This document shows, piece after piece, positions 28,405 to 37,409 of a stretch of DNA of 64,000 bases. This DNA comes from Saprospiraceae bacterium. GTDB lineage: Bacteria > Bacteroidota > Bacteroidia > Chitinophagales > Saprospiraceae. Below the pieces are notes generated by a model. That model did not search any database and was not told the origin of the DNA. It was given only the letters and a program-made list of their open reading frames with translations. Location of the stretch: assembly GCA_958295895.1 (NCBI GenBank), contig CATQHI010000022.1, positions 1 through 64,000 of the forward strand, in the 5' to 3' direction. The stretch's first letter is position 1. Every line of letters begins with the position of its first letter. The position numbers were made by a program, and so were the translations under genes.

Positions 28405-29807
28405 GCCTCAGCCGCCGACTTCCGTTTGCGGGGGGTTTTAAAGAATTCCTTTAACTGCTTGTCGTTCATGAAGCCGTAATCGGTCCAGGTAGCTACGGTG
28501 GTCTTCTTGAGGTCGCGGTAATCCTTGCCGCGTTTGTTGGTGTGCACCTTGATGAGCCGCTTCGTGTAGCGGATGGCCAGCCGGCGCAGTTCCTGGTTAA
28601 ACTGCTCGTTGGCAAACACCTTCATGTACACCGGAAAGAGCTTACCCGTGGTGGCAAACCATTCGTTGTAGTCATCGGTACCAAGGCTGGCGGCTAGCTC
28701 GTCGAAGTAGACCAGGATGGTACGGCGGATGTTTTCGTTGAAGTCACTGAGCCCGTCCTGCTTCAGCACTTCCTCCTGGATTGCTTCCTGCACCTCGGGG
28801 TTATCATAGCCCTCGCCGTGGATGCGGTCGGTAAGATTGAAGTAGGCCGTAAGATCGTCGGTGGGGCTGCGGTCTACGATTTGACCGAGTTTCGCCTCCT
28901 CCCCCTGTCCGAAAGTGACGCTGCTATCGTTCTTCAGCCGGAGGATGAAGGTCAGGATCTGCGAGGCTACCCGCTCCGGATTGGCCTGACGCTCCCGGTT
29001 CAGCACTTCGGTGAGGGCCTGCTGCGCCCCTTCCTCGATGGGCAGGTAGGCACTGTAGATGACCAGCGGCTCGATGAGTTCCTCCCGGCCGGCAAACTCT
29101 TCGGTGGTGACAAACTGGTAGAGTGGCCCGGGCAGGGCATCGTTATTCAGCTCCGGATTTGACACCCGGTAGAGCAGGAAATCTACGAAGTGCTTCGTGT
29201 GACTGATCAGTTCGGGCTCCGTCTGCGGGGCGGGTGCGTAGTGATAATTACGGCTTTTAAACTGCCGCTTGTAGCGATTGAAGATCGTCTGCCGTCCCTG
29301 CTGCGTACGTGCGTCGTCCGACTTCTGGGTAAGGAGGAATTGCCGCACCCGTTTAGTAGGAATTTCGTCGATCAATCCCGTCACGTAGATATCGCTACTC
29401 AGCGCAAACCCTACCTGCACGGCCTGCCCGATGCGGCTGCGCAGCTGGTCGAAGTTCATATTTCCGGCAATGTAGCCAAGTACGGTGCCGAAGTGATCGT
29501 TTTGCTGCCGGTAGTAGAACAGCTCATTAATCTCCGGCCGCAGTACACTATAGCCCAGCACACGGGGCAGAAAGAGCCCCTCGAAGCGGTCGTCGAGCAG
29601 GTAGCGCTCGAAGGACTCGATCTCGAAGGGGGAGTAATGGTTGATCTGCTCGTGGGCCGCCTCGATCTGAGGTTCGAATTCGGCCTTCAGGGCCTCGTAC
29701 TGCTCATCTTCCTCCTCCTCTAGGTACTGGGCCAGGTGGGGGCTGGCCTGAATAGCCTCGGCAATGGCATCGAGGTGGGCTTTGTAGGTATCGTTTAGTT
29801 CGTACAT
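28401..29807 (-). CDS. Hypothetical protein, 468 aa
   Basis: Family not recognised. Start ATG 29807 gives MYELNDTYKAHLDAIAEAIQ; upstream codons in the same frame lie in the intergenic region and look noncoding. The protein is soluble, mostly helical and acidic in its first third (YLEEEEDEQYEALKAEFEPQ), with a Lys/Arg-rich C-terminus (FFKTPRKRKSAAEA). Motif-like stretches: FDQLRSRIGQAVQVGFALSS, IPTKRVRQFLLTQKSDDART. No signal peptide or catalytic motif stands out. It converges on lon with a shared CTAG stop and diverges from the SPFH gene. Confidence 0.75.
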   Translation of the reverse strand: MYELNDTYKAHLDAIAEAIQASPHLAQYLEEEEDEQYEALKAEFEPQIEAAHEQINHYSPFEIESFERYLLDDRFEGLFLPRVLGYSVLRPEINELFYYRQQNDHFGTVLGYIAGNMNFDQLRSRIGQAVQVGFALSSDIYVTGLIDEIPTKRVRQFLLTQKSDDARTQQGRQTIFNRYKRQFKSRNYHYAPAPQTEPELISHTKHFVDFLLYRVSNPELNNDALPGPLYQFVTTEEFAGREELIEPLVIYSAYLPIEEGAQQALTEVLNRERQANPERVASQILTFILRLKNDSSVTFGQGEEAKLGQIVDRSPTDDLTAYFNLTDRIHGEGYDNPEVQEAIQEEVLKQDGLSDFNENIRRTILVYFDELAASLGTDDYNEWFATTGKLFPVYMKVFANEQFNQELRRLAIRYTKRLIKVHTNKRGKDYRDLKKTTVATWTDYGFMNDKQLKEFFKTPRKRKSAAEA

Positions 29808-29919
29808 GACGGCGGTCGTTTTTCCGGTAATAAAAGAAAACCCGGTAGTGCCAGTTAAGGCAGAACCAGGTAGGGCGGCTCCCGTGAGCGCGCGATTTCG
29901 GCGAAGATAGGTAATATAG

Positions 29920-29946
29920 TACAATGCTGCCTCCGGCAGCATTGTA
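29920..29946. promoter_or_regulatory. Perfect 12-bp inverted repeat in a divergent intergenic region
   Basis: TACAATGCTGCC (29920-29931), loop TCC, GGCAGCATTGTA (29935-29946). It lies between the starts of the 468-residue gene (29807, minus) and the SPFH gene (29996, plus), so no upstream gene needs a terminator here. It could be an operator for both, or a stem in either 5' UTR. Confidence 0.55.
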
Positions 29947-29995
29947 TTTACAACCGCCTGTGGTTTATTACGTTATCTTACCGTAAATTATATCC

Positions 29996-30952
29996 ATGGA
30001 ACTTGTCTTCATTCTTCCCCTTATCCTGCTGCTACTGGTCATCACCGGTAGCTTTTTTACCGTCAAGCAGCAGAGCTCCGCGGTGCTGGAGCGTTTGGGC
30101 CGCTTCCAGGCGATCCGGGGACCGGGTTTCCACTTCAAGGTGCCCTTCGTCGACAACGTGGCCGGTAAGGTGAGCCTGAAGGTGCAGCAGTTGGACGTCA
30201 ATGTAGAGACGAAGACGAAAGACAATGTGTTCGTCAAGCTAAAGGTCGGTGTGCAGTTTGCCGTTGGTGCCGACAGTGTCTACGACGCTTTTTACAAACT
30301 AGATAACCCCTACGAACAGATCAACTCCTACATCTTCGACGTGGTACGCGCCGAGGTGCCGAAGATGAAGCTCGACGACGTCTTCGAGCGCAAAGACGAC
30401 ATCGCCAACGCCATCAAGATCGAGCTGCAGGACGCGATGAAGAATTACGGCTTCAATATCGTGAAGGCGCTGGTGACCGACATCGACCCCGACGCTACGG
30501 TGAAAGTAGCCATGAACCGCATCAATGCCGCAGAGCGCGAAAAGCTGGCCGCCGAGTATGAAGGCGAGGCAGACCGCATTCGCATCGTAGCTAAGGCGCG
30601 GGCCGAGGCCGAGTCGAAGCGCCTCCAGGGTCAGGGCATTGCCGACCAGCGCCGCGAGATCGCTAAAGGACTTGAAGAATCGGTGGACATCCTTAATAGC
30701 GTAGGCATCAATAGCCAGGAGGCCTCGGCACTGATCGTAGTCACCCAGCATTACGATACGCTCCAGAGCATGGGCGAGAATGTGAACTCGAACCTGATTA
30801 TGCTACCTAATGCCCCTACTGCCGGCTCCGATATGCTCGCCAATATGACGGCCAGTTTCGTAGCCAGTCAGCAGATGGGCGAGGAAATGAAGGCCGCCAG
30901 CGATAAGCTCAAGGCGGAAAAGCAACGCGAGAAGATCAAGCTGGAGCGGTAG
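29996..30952 (+). CDS. SPFH/band 7 (stomatin-like, QmcA family) membrane protein
   Basis: 318 residues. N-terminal membrane helix (ELVFILPLILLLLVITGSFF), then the SPFH domain: VKQQSSAVLERLGRFQAIRG, PGFHFKVPFVD, LDVNVETKTKDNVFVKL and VRAEVPKMKLDDVFE. A coiled coil follows (AEREKLAAEYEGEADRIRIV, ESKRLQGQGIADQRREIAKG), ending in a charged tail. Such proteins form membrane microdomain scaffolds and often regulate membrane proteases. The next ORF starts immediately after its stop. Confidence 0.9.
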   Translation: MELVFILPLILLLLVITGSFFTVKQQSSAVLERLGRFQAIRGPGFHFKVPFVDNVAGKVSLKVQQLDVNVETKTKDNVFVKLKVGVQFAVGADSVYDAFYKLDNPYEQINSYIFDVVRAEVPKMKLDDVFERKDDIANAIKIELQDAMKNYGFNIVKALVTDIDPDATVKVAMNRINAAEREKLAAEYEGEADRIRIVAKARAEAESKRLQGQGIADQRREIAKGLEESVDILNSVGINSQEASALIVVTQHYDTLQSMGENVNSNLIMLPNAPTAGSDMLANMTASFVASQQMGEEMKAASDKLKAEKQREKIKLER

Positions 30953-31513
30953 TTGACGGTGCGGGTTACGGGGCCTGAGAGTAGCGGGAAGACCACACTG
31001 GCGCGGGCGCTTGCTTGGTGCCTCGATGGCCACTACGTAGAGGAACAAGCCAGACCTTATTTAGCAGGATTAAATAGACCATACCGGGAAGAAGACCTAC
31101 CGGAGATTTGGGCGGCGCAGCTACGTGCCGAGCAGTACGCGCGAGATAGCAGCGCCTCCTTTGTTATCTGTGACACCGGACCGGAGGTGATTCAAATTTG
31201 GTCGGAGGTTAAGTATGGGCAGTGTGCAGAGCGTGTGCTGGCAGCTTCTGCGGGGCGAGCGTACGATCTGACGCTGCTCTGTGCGCCGGATCTGCCCTGG
31301 ACGTATGATCCGCTGCGCGAGCATCCGAAAGAGGAAGCGAGGTGGGGGCTATTTGCGCGGTATCGCGAGCTGTTGCCAAATGCAGTGGTGGTGCGGGCCG
31401 AGGATCGAATCGAGCAAGCAATGATTCACGTAGGTAAATGGCCACTCGACCTTGGTCCGTTACCCAATTCGGACCACGAGGTCACCGGCCTCCACGAGCG
31501 TCTTTTCCTTTAG
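30953..31513 (+). CDS. NadR/Ttd14-like AAA_28 ATPase
   Basis: 186 residues from TTG 30953, immediately after the SPFH stop (GTG 30959 is possible). Walker A is GPESSGKTT near the N-terminus, then YVEEQARPYLAGLNRPYREE and SFVICDTGPEVIQIWSE, as in the kinase half of NadR. The adenylyltransferase half is missing, so it could phosphorylate nicotinamide riboside or another small molecule. Its last 54 bases overlap, in opposite orientation, the end of the pyruvate carboxylase gene. Confidence 0.75.
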   Translation: MTVRVTGPESSGKTTLARALAWCLDGHYVEEQARPYLAGLNRPYREEDLPEIWAAQLRAEQYARDSSASFVICDTGPEVIQIWSEVKYGQCAERVLAASAGRAYDLTLLCAPDLPWTYDPLREHPKEEARWGLFARYRELLPNAVVVRAEDRIEQAMIHVGKWPLDLGPLPNSDHEVTGLHERLFL

Positions 31514-34500
31514 GGGTAGCAGCGTCACCTCCCCGGCAACGGGACTGGTAATGGTAGATTCCATCTTCATGGCCTCAATGACAAATAGGGGATCACCGGC
31601 CGCGACCCGATCGCCCACCTTGACGAGGATGCGGCTTAGGTTGCCCTGTAGCGGACTACCCACCTCGTTCTCCCCGCCGGCCTTTACGTTAGCCTTGACC
31701 TTGCTGTCGATCTGCCGGTCGCGGACGGTCACGCTGCGCGTCTGTCCGTTGAGACTGAAAAAGACCAGCCGGTTGCCCAATTCGTCGGGCATGGTCATGT
31801 TGAGGTACTTGATGGTGATGCGCTTGCCGGCGCTGAGTCGGACCAGGATCTCCTCGTTGGGCTTGAGGCCGTAAAAGAAGGCCAGGGTGGGAATGTTGGC
31901 CACCTGCCCGTAGTCGTTCTGAAAGGACTTATAGTCGGCGAATACCCGGGGGTAAAGCTCGTAGCTCAGTACATCCATCATGGTGGGCTCCTCCCCAAAC
32001 TCCTCCTGGTAGCGGGCAGTGGCGGCGGCGAAGTCGATGGGGTCAAGGTGGGCATTGGGCCGGTCCGTATAGGGTGCCTCCCCCTTGAGCACCAGCTGCT
32101 GGACCTGCTGATCGAAACCACCCTCGATCTGTCCGAGGTCGCCCCGCATCAGACTTTTGACGCTGTCAGGGAAATCAAGCTTACCGCCCCGCTGCCGAAT
32201 GTCCTCCGCCGTGAGTCCATTGCTGGTCATAAACATAGCCATGTCACCGACGACCTTCGAGCTCGGGGTCACCTTGACGAGGTTACCGAAGAGCGCGTTG
32301 GCCGCGGCGTAATTTTTGCGGATGGTGCTAAACTGGTCCTCCAGCCCGAGTCCGCGGGCCTGGGGGCGGAGGTTGGAGTATTGTCCGCCGGGGATCTCAG
32401 TGTCATAGATCGTAGCGGTGCCGGCACGTAGTTCGGTCTCGAAGGGGTAGTAGTAGCTGCGTACGGTTTCCCAGTAGTCGGCGTACTCATTAAGTAGGGG
32501 CAGGTTGACGGGGTTCTCGCGCTCGTGGCCCTGCATCATGGCGGCGATGCTGTTGTAGCCGGGTTGGGAGGTGAGGCCGCTGAGGCTGTTGATGGCTACG
32601 TCCACGATGTCGACGCCGGCGTTGATCGCCTCCAGGTAGGTAGCACTCTGGATCCCACTGGTGTCGTGGGTGTGCAGGTGGATGGGCAAGTCCACGGTCT
32701 CGCGCAGCGCGGTGATGAGCTCGGTGGCTGCCAGAGGCTTAAGCAGGCCGGCCATATCCTTGATCGCGAGCAGGTGGGCACCGGCACTCTCCAGGCGCTT
32801 GGCTAGATCGAGGTAGTATTGTAGGGTGAATTTCGTCTCCCGGGGGTTCGTGAGGTCACCGGAGTAGCAGATGCAGGCTTCGGCGAGACTATCGGTGTTC
32901 TCGCGCACGGTGCGGATGCTGACCTCCATGTTCTTCACCCAGTTCAGGGAGTCGAAGATGCGGAAGAGGTCGATGCCCCCGGCGTAGCCCATTTCCTCTC
33001 CGTCGGCGTCATAGCGCATGGAGCCGCGGGCGGCCTCCTCAATGAACTTCACGATGAGATTGTCCGGGTAGGCCTTATATCCTACCGCATTGCTGCCGCG
33101 TAGCAGCATTTGGAAGATGGTGTTGGGAATAGCCGTACGCAACTTACGCAGTCGCCGCCAGGGATCTTCCTTCAGAAACCGCAGGGCTACGTCAAAGGTA
33201 GCTCCCCCCCAGACCTCCATGCTGAACAGATCGGCGGGCTGATTGACGGCGTAGCTGCGCGATACGTTGAGCATATCGATCATGCGCATGCGGGTAGCCA
33301 GCAGGCTCTGGTGGGCGTCGCGGTAGGTCGTGTCGGTGTACTGAATACGCTTTTCCTGCTTGAGCCAGTCTACGAAGTCGTCGCGGCCGAGCTCGCGGAG
33401 GCGGTCGCGGCTACCCTTGGGAATATCGGCGTAGACATCGTAGGCGGGCACGACGGGTTTGAGGAAGGTCCGGCTGGTGTCGACGTACTTCACGTCGGGG
33501 TTGGAGTTAACAATCACGTCAGCTACGTACCGTAGTAGGCGCGTGCCCCGGTCGCGGAAGCCACGCAGCTCCATCAGCTCCGGATGGTCCGGGATAAAGC
33601 GCACGGTAGCCCTCCCCTCCTGGAAGTCCTCATTTTCGAGCAGATTGAGCAGGAAGCCGATGTTAGTCTTGACGCCACGTACGCGAAACTCCCGCAGGGC
33701 ACGGTGGAGGCGCTCGGCCGCACCCTTGAGGGTACGCCCGGTGCCGGTGACCTTGACCAGCAGGCTATCGAAGTAGGGCGAGATGGTAGCCCCGGGGAAG
33801 GCCGAGCCGGCGTCGAGGCGGATGCCCATACCACTGGCCGAGCGGTAGGCAATGAGGGTGCCGTAGTCGGGCTTGAACTTGTTGGCCGGGTCCTCGGTGG
33901 TCACCCGGCACTGAATGGCAAAGCCGTTGGCCTGAATGTCAGCCTGGTTCTTGATGAAGATGGTGGGGTGATCGAGGGGATAGCCCATCGTGACCAAGAA
34001 CTGGGTGCGCACCAGGTCAATGCCCGTGATCTCCTCCGTGATCGTATGCTCGACCTGGATGCGGGGGTTGACCTCAATGAAGTAGATCGACTCGTCCTGA
34101 TCTACCAAAAACTCCACCGTGCCCGCGCAGTAATACTTGACGGCCTGGCCGAGCTGAAGGGCGTAGTGGTATAGTTTGTCCTTCGTCTCCTGGGAAAGAT
34201 TAGGGGCGGGGGCCACCTCCACCACCTTCTGGAACCGCCGCTGTACCGAGCAGTCCCGCTCGAAGAGGTGGACCAGGTTACCGTGCCGGTCGCCCAGTAG
34301 TTGTACCTCGATGTGGCGTGGATTCTCGATGAATTTTTCGAGGAAAATCGTACCGTTGCCGAAGGCTTTTTCGGCCTCGCTGCTGGCTTCTACCACCTCC
34401 GCGCGTAGCTGGGCCTCGTCACGAACGACGCGCATCCCGCGTCCCCCGCCCCCCGCCGCGGCCTTGATGATGACCGGGTAGCCGATACGGGCGGCCTCAC

Positions 34501-34960
34501 TGGCGGCCACGGCCGGGTCACTGATGTTTTTGTCACTATCCTGAATGAGGGGCACGCCCACCCGCTTGGCTAGCTCCTTGGCGGCCACCTTGTCGCCGAG
34601 TTGGTCCATGCTGTCCGGTGAGGGACCGACAAACTCGATGCCGGCGGCCAGACAGGCACGGGCAAAATCGACATTCTCCGACAAAAAGCCGTAACCCGGA
34701 TGGATGGCGTCGACCTTCTTGTCCTGCGCCAACTTAATGATGGCCTTGATGTCGATGTAGGGCCGCAGCGGCTCGTCGTCCGGCCCGATCTGGTAGCTCT
34801 CGTCGGCCTTGTAGCGGTGTAGGCTGTAGCGGTCTTCGTAGGTATAAATCGCCACCGTGCGCATCTGCAGTTCGCTGGCGGCGCGCAGTACGCGGATGGC
34901 GATTTCACCGCGATTGGCGACGAGGATTTTCTTAAAGCGTCTTTTGTCCTGGGCAAGCAT
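31460..34960 (-). CDS. pyc: Pyruvate carboxylase
   Basis: Biotin enzyme converting pyruvate and bicarbonate to oxaloacetate. 1166 residues in one chain. Biotin carboxylase: ILVANRGEIAIRVLRAA, HPGYGFLSEN, KAAAGGGGRGMRVV. Carboxyltransferase: TDTTYRDAHQSLLATRMRM, HTHDTSGIQSATYL, GLTSQPGYNS. C-terminal biotinyl domain with FVIEAMKMES; biotinylated Lys1132. Length and order match the single-chain alpha4 type. Monocistronic, convergent with the NadR-like gene, divergent from the iron operon. Confidence 0.97.
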   Translation of the reverse strand: MLAQDKRRFKKILVANRGEIAIRVLRAASELQMRTVAIYTYEDRYSLHRYKADESYQIGPDDEPLRPYIDIKAIIKLAQDKKVDAIHPGYGFLSENVDFARACLAAGIEFVGPSPDSMDQLGDKVAAKELAKRVGVPLIQDSDKNISDPAVAASEAARIGYPVIIKAAAGGGGRGMRVVRDEAQLRAEVVEASSEAEKAFGNGTIFLEKFIENPRHIEVQLLGDRHGNLVHLFERDCSVQRRFQKVVEVAPAPNLSQETKDKLYHYALQLGQAVKYYCAGTVEFLVDQDESIYFIEVNPRIQVEHTITEEITGIDLVRTQFLVTMGYPLDHPTIFIKNQADIQANGFAIQCRVTTEDPANKFKPDYGTLIAYRSASGMGIRLDAGSAFPGATISPYFDSLLVKVTGTGRTLKGAAERLHRALREFRVRGVKTNIGFLLNLLENEDFQEGRATVRFIPDHPELMELRGFRDRGTRLLRYVADVIVNSNPDVKYVDTSRTFLKPVVPAYDVYADIPKGSRDRLRELGRDDFVDWLKQEKRIQYTDTTYRDAHQSLLATRMRMIDMLNVSRSYAVNQPADLFSMEVWGGATFDVALRFLKEDPWRRLRKLRTAIPNTIFQMLLRGSNAVGYKAYPDNLIVKFIEEAARGSMRYDADGEEMGYAGGIDLFRIFDSLNWVKNMEVSIRTVRENTDSLAEACICYSGDLTNPRETKFTLQYYLDLAKRLESAGAHLLAIKDMAGLLKPLAATELITALRETVDLPIHLHTHDTSGIQSATYLEAINAGVDIVDVAINSLSGLTSQPGYNSIAAMMQGHERENPVNLPLLNEYADYWETVRSYYYPFETELRAGTATIYDTEIPGGQYSNLRPQARGLGLEDQFSTIRKNYAAANALFGNLVKVTPSSKVVGDMAMFMTSNGLTAEDIRQRGGKLDFPDSVKSLMRGDLGQIEGGFDQQVQQLVLKGEAPYTDRPNAHLDPIDFAAATARYQEEFGEEPTMMDVLSYELYPRVFADYKSFQNDYGQVANIPTLAFFYGLKPNEEILVRLSAGKRITIKYLNMTMPDELGNRLVFFSLNGQTRSVTVRDRQIDSKVKANVKAGGENEVGSPLQGNLSRILVKVGDRVAAGDPLFVIEAMKMESTITSPVAGEVTLLPLKEKTLVEAGDLVVRIG

Positions 34961-35007
34961 AGCGTGGGGGGAGGTTCGTGGGGTGGGCGGAAGATAATAC
35001 CCTCCGC

Positions 35008-35028
35008 TTGCACCCGCGACCCCGGCCC
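35008..35028 (+). repeat. Dispersed 20-bp motif upstream of the iron operon
   Basis: TTGCACCCGCGACCCCGGCC, three mismatches to the consensus. Intergenic between pyc and the DUF4856 gene, sense to the latter. Confidence 0.5.
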
Positions 35029-35048
35029 GTGTTAACCGTAGGTAAAGT

Positions 35049-35065
35049 TTATTTAGACAAAATAA
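35049..35065 (+). promoter_or_regulatory. Candidate operator: TTATTT-N5-AAATAA palindrome
   Basis: A perfect 6-bp inverted repeat with a 5-base spacer, AT-rich in a GC-rich genome. It lies 18 nt upstream of the -33 element of the DUF4856-imelysin operon. It could be a binding site for an iron regulator, but it is not a canonical Fur box. Confidence 0.4.
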
Positions 35066-35083
35066 GAATAAGTGGTTACCGGT

Positions 35084-35115
35084 TTGGATTGTCGCCGCAC
35101 CCTACCCTACATTTG
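35084..35115 (+). promoter_or_regulatory. Promoter of the DUF4856-imelysin-HTTM-TonB operon
   Basis: TTG (35084-35086), 21 bases, then TACATTTG (35108-35115) match the Bacteroidota housekeeping promoter. Transcription should begin near 35120, about 25 nt before the start codon. Confidence 0.7.
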
Positions 35116-35145
35116 CGCTTATTAAGATTTAGTATAGATAAGTGA

Positions 35146-36372
35146 ATGACCATGACCCGTTTCCCTGCCTTGTTCCTCCTATTTCCCATTCTATTCACCG
35201 GCTGTAAAGATGACGATGACGTGCCGGCTCCCATCGTGGAGGTGCCCGATAGCTATACCTTTAGCCGCGGCGGACAGTCGACCGTAGCCTTTGACGGGCA
35301 ATCCACGCGGATCGCGATGGCCGAAGAACTGGTGGCTGCACTCCGCGATACCTCCCGCACGGAGGCCGAGTTGCTGGCCATGTACCGCAATGAGGGACCA
35401 AACGGGGAGGACGTGGCGCCCTTTTCGACCGAGATGCTGAACGCCTCCGATAAGTCGATCCGTAGTAAGGTGGCAGCCGGCGCGGACTACTTCGCGGCTA
35501 ACGTTACGGATGCCGCCGCCATCCGCAGTACCCTCGAGAGCCACCTAAGCCGGCAGGTGACCGAGGTGTTTCCGGCCTGGAATACGCTGGCGCAGGCCGG
35601 ACAAGCCGGTCAGATCGCCGACGGCACCAGCACCCGCTACGTCAACGCCGGAGGGCTGGAGTACAACCAGGCCTTCGCTAAGTCACTGATCGGAGCGCTG
35701 ATGCTCGACCAGGCGATTAATAACTACCTAAGCCCTGCCGTACTCGACGGGGGCCAAAACCGCGAGGACCAGGTGGCCGGCACCCCGGAGGCCGGGCAGT
35801 CTTATACCACCATGGAGCACGAGTGGGATGAGGCCTATGGCTACGTGTTCGGAGCCGCGCCGGACGCGGCCAGTCCGCTGGCTACCGTAGGTGAGGACGA
35901 TAGATTCCTGAACGAGTACCTCGGGCAGGTAGATCGCGATGCCGACTTTGCCGGGATCGCCGAGACGGTCTTCCGGGCTTTCGTACGTGGCCGCGCCGCT
36001 ATCGTGGCTGGCGACTTCACCGAGCGCGATGCCCAGACCGACATTCTACAGGCGCAACTTAGCAAGGTGATTGCCGTGCGCGGCACATTTTACTTAGCAC
36101 GGGGTGCCGACGCCCTGGAGTCCCCAACCGGGCCGCAAGCTTCCTTTCATGCCCTGAGTGAGGCCTACGGCTTCGTGTACAGCTTACAGTTCACGCAGGA
36201 CCCCGCTACCGGTGCGCCCTACTTTACGCGACAGGAGGTACTCGGCCTGCTCGACCGGCTGTACACCGACTCCGCCGACGGTTTTTGGGGGGTCGATGCC
36301 GCCAGCGTCCGTGCACTAGGCGAGGAGATCGCCTCCCGCTTCGGTTTCTCCTTTTCCGCCGCCGCTAACTAG
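35146..36372 (+). CDS. DUF4856 family lipoprotein
   Basis: 408 residues. Lipoprotein signal with FTGC lipobox and an acidic +2 region (CKDDDDVP) typical of Bacteroidota surface-exported lipoproteins. Family pattern: SYTFSRGGQSTVAFDGQSTR near the N-terminus, GGLEYNQAFAKSLIGALMLD, and MEHEWDEAYGYVFG with a His/Glu pair. Two ATGs (35146, 35152) are possible starts. First gene of the putative iron operon; the imelysin gene follows after 8 nt. DUF4856 proteins co-occur with imelysins, which suggests a helper in metal acquisition. Confidence 0.85.
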   Translation: MTMTRFPALFLLFPILFTGCKDDDDVPAPIVEVPDSYTFSRGGQSTVAFDGQSTRIAMAEELVAALRDTSRTEAELLAMYRNEGPNGEDVAPFSTEMLNASDKSIRSKVAAGADYFAANVTDAAAIRSTLESHLSRQVTEVFPAWNTLAQAGQAGQIADGTSTRYVNAGGLEYNQAFAKSLIGALMLDQAINNYLSPAVLDGGQNREDQVAGTPEAGQSYTTMEHEWDEAYGYVFGAAPDAASPLATVGEDDRFLNEYLGQVDRDADFAGIAETVFRAFVRGRAAIVAGDFTERDAQTDILQAQLSKVIAVRGTFYLARGADALESPTGPQASFHALSEAYGFVYSLQFTQDPATGAPYFTRQEVLGLLDRLYTDSADGFWGVDAASVRALGEEIASRFGFSFSAAAN

Positions 36373-36380
36373 CCCCGCTT

Positions 36381-37409
36381 ATGTCCCGCCTGCTTTACCT
36401 CCTACCCTTCTTACTACTGGCCTGCACCAGCGACGAGCCCACGACGGAAGAAAAGGCCACCTTTGACCGTAGTGCGATGCTCGCCCACTGGGCCGATAAT
36501 CTCATCGTGCCTGCTTACCAGAACTTTACCGCTGCGGCCCGCGCGCTGGATGCTTCCGTTGCTGCCTACGCTGCGGCACCCTCTGCCACTACGCTGACCG
36601 TGGCACGGGGGGAGTTTGAAACTGCCTACCTGAGCTGGCAGCGGCTCAGCCCCTTCATGGTAGGCCCGGGGCAGGAGTTGCGACTACGCGAGCAGATTAA
36701 CGTTTATCCCACCGACACCGCGCGGCTGCTCGGGCAGGCAAATGACGACCTAACGCTACCCTCCAACATCGATGTCCAGGGCTTTCCGGCCCTCGACTAC
36801 TACCTGTACGGCACCGGCGACCCCGCCCGCTTTGCTACCGAGCTGTCCCGCCTGACCGCCCGCATCGTGGAGCTGTCCGCCGCCGCAGAGGCAGCCTGGA
36901 CCGGGGGCTACCGCGACACCTACGTAGCGAATAGTGGCAACAGTGCCACGGCCTCGGTGGACCGCACCGTCAACGTCTGGCTCGAGTGGTACGAACGCAA
37001 CCTACGCGCCGGCAAGGTGGGCATCCCCGCCGGCATTTTCGGCAGCACACCCCTACCCGACCGCGCGGAAGCGCCCTACCACGGTGGGCTGAGTAAAACC
37101 CTGTTCTTGGAGGCACTGGATGCTGCCGACGACTTTTTCTCCTCCGATCCCAGCCTGGCCGCCTACCTCGACGCGCTCGAGGTACGCCGCGACGGGGAGC
37201 TGCTGAGTAGCCGCATCCGCGCACAGTTTCGTACCGCTCGCGATCGGGCAGCTGGGCTCGCTACCGATTTCGCTACCCAGGTACGCACCGACAATACCGC
37301 CATGCTGCAACTGTACGACGCGCTGCAGGCCAACGTCGTTCTGATCAAGGTCGACATGCTCCAGGCACTAGGTATCAACGTAGACTTCGTGGATGCAGAC
37401 GGAGACTAG
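36381..37409 (+). CDS. Imelysin-family (M75) lipoprotein
   Basis: 342 residues. Lipoprotein signal MSRLLYLLPFLLLAC with Cys15. The family segment GFPALDYYLYG is present (imelysins have G-PALEYLLFG), with helical halves on each side (FDRSAMLAHWADNLIVPAYQ; DNTAMLQLYDALQANVVLIK). Imelysins (IrpA, EfeO-like) are iron-regulated periplasmic or surface proteins of uncertain chemistry. The classical GxHxxE motif was not seen. It overlaps the next gene by 17 nt. Confidence 0.85.
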   Translation: MSRLLYLLPFLLLACTSDEPTTEEKATFDRSAMLAHWADNLIVPAYQNFTAAARALDASVAAYAAAPSATTLTVARGEFETAYLSWQRLSPFMVGPGQELRLREQINVYPTDTARLLGQANDDLTLPSNIDVQGFPALDYYLYGTGDPARFATELSRLTARIVELSAAAEAAWTGGYRDTYVANSGNSATASVDRTVNVWLEWYERNLRAGKVGIPAGIFGSTPLPDRAEAPYHGGLSKTLFLEALDAADDFFSSDPSLAAYLDALEVRRDGELLSSRIRAQFRTARDRAAGLATDFATQVRTDNTAMLQLYDALQANVVLIKVDMLQALGINVDFVDADGD

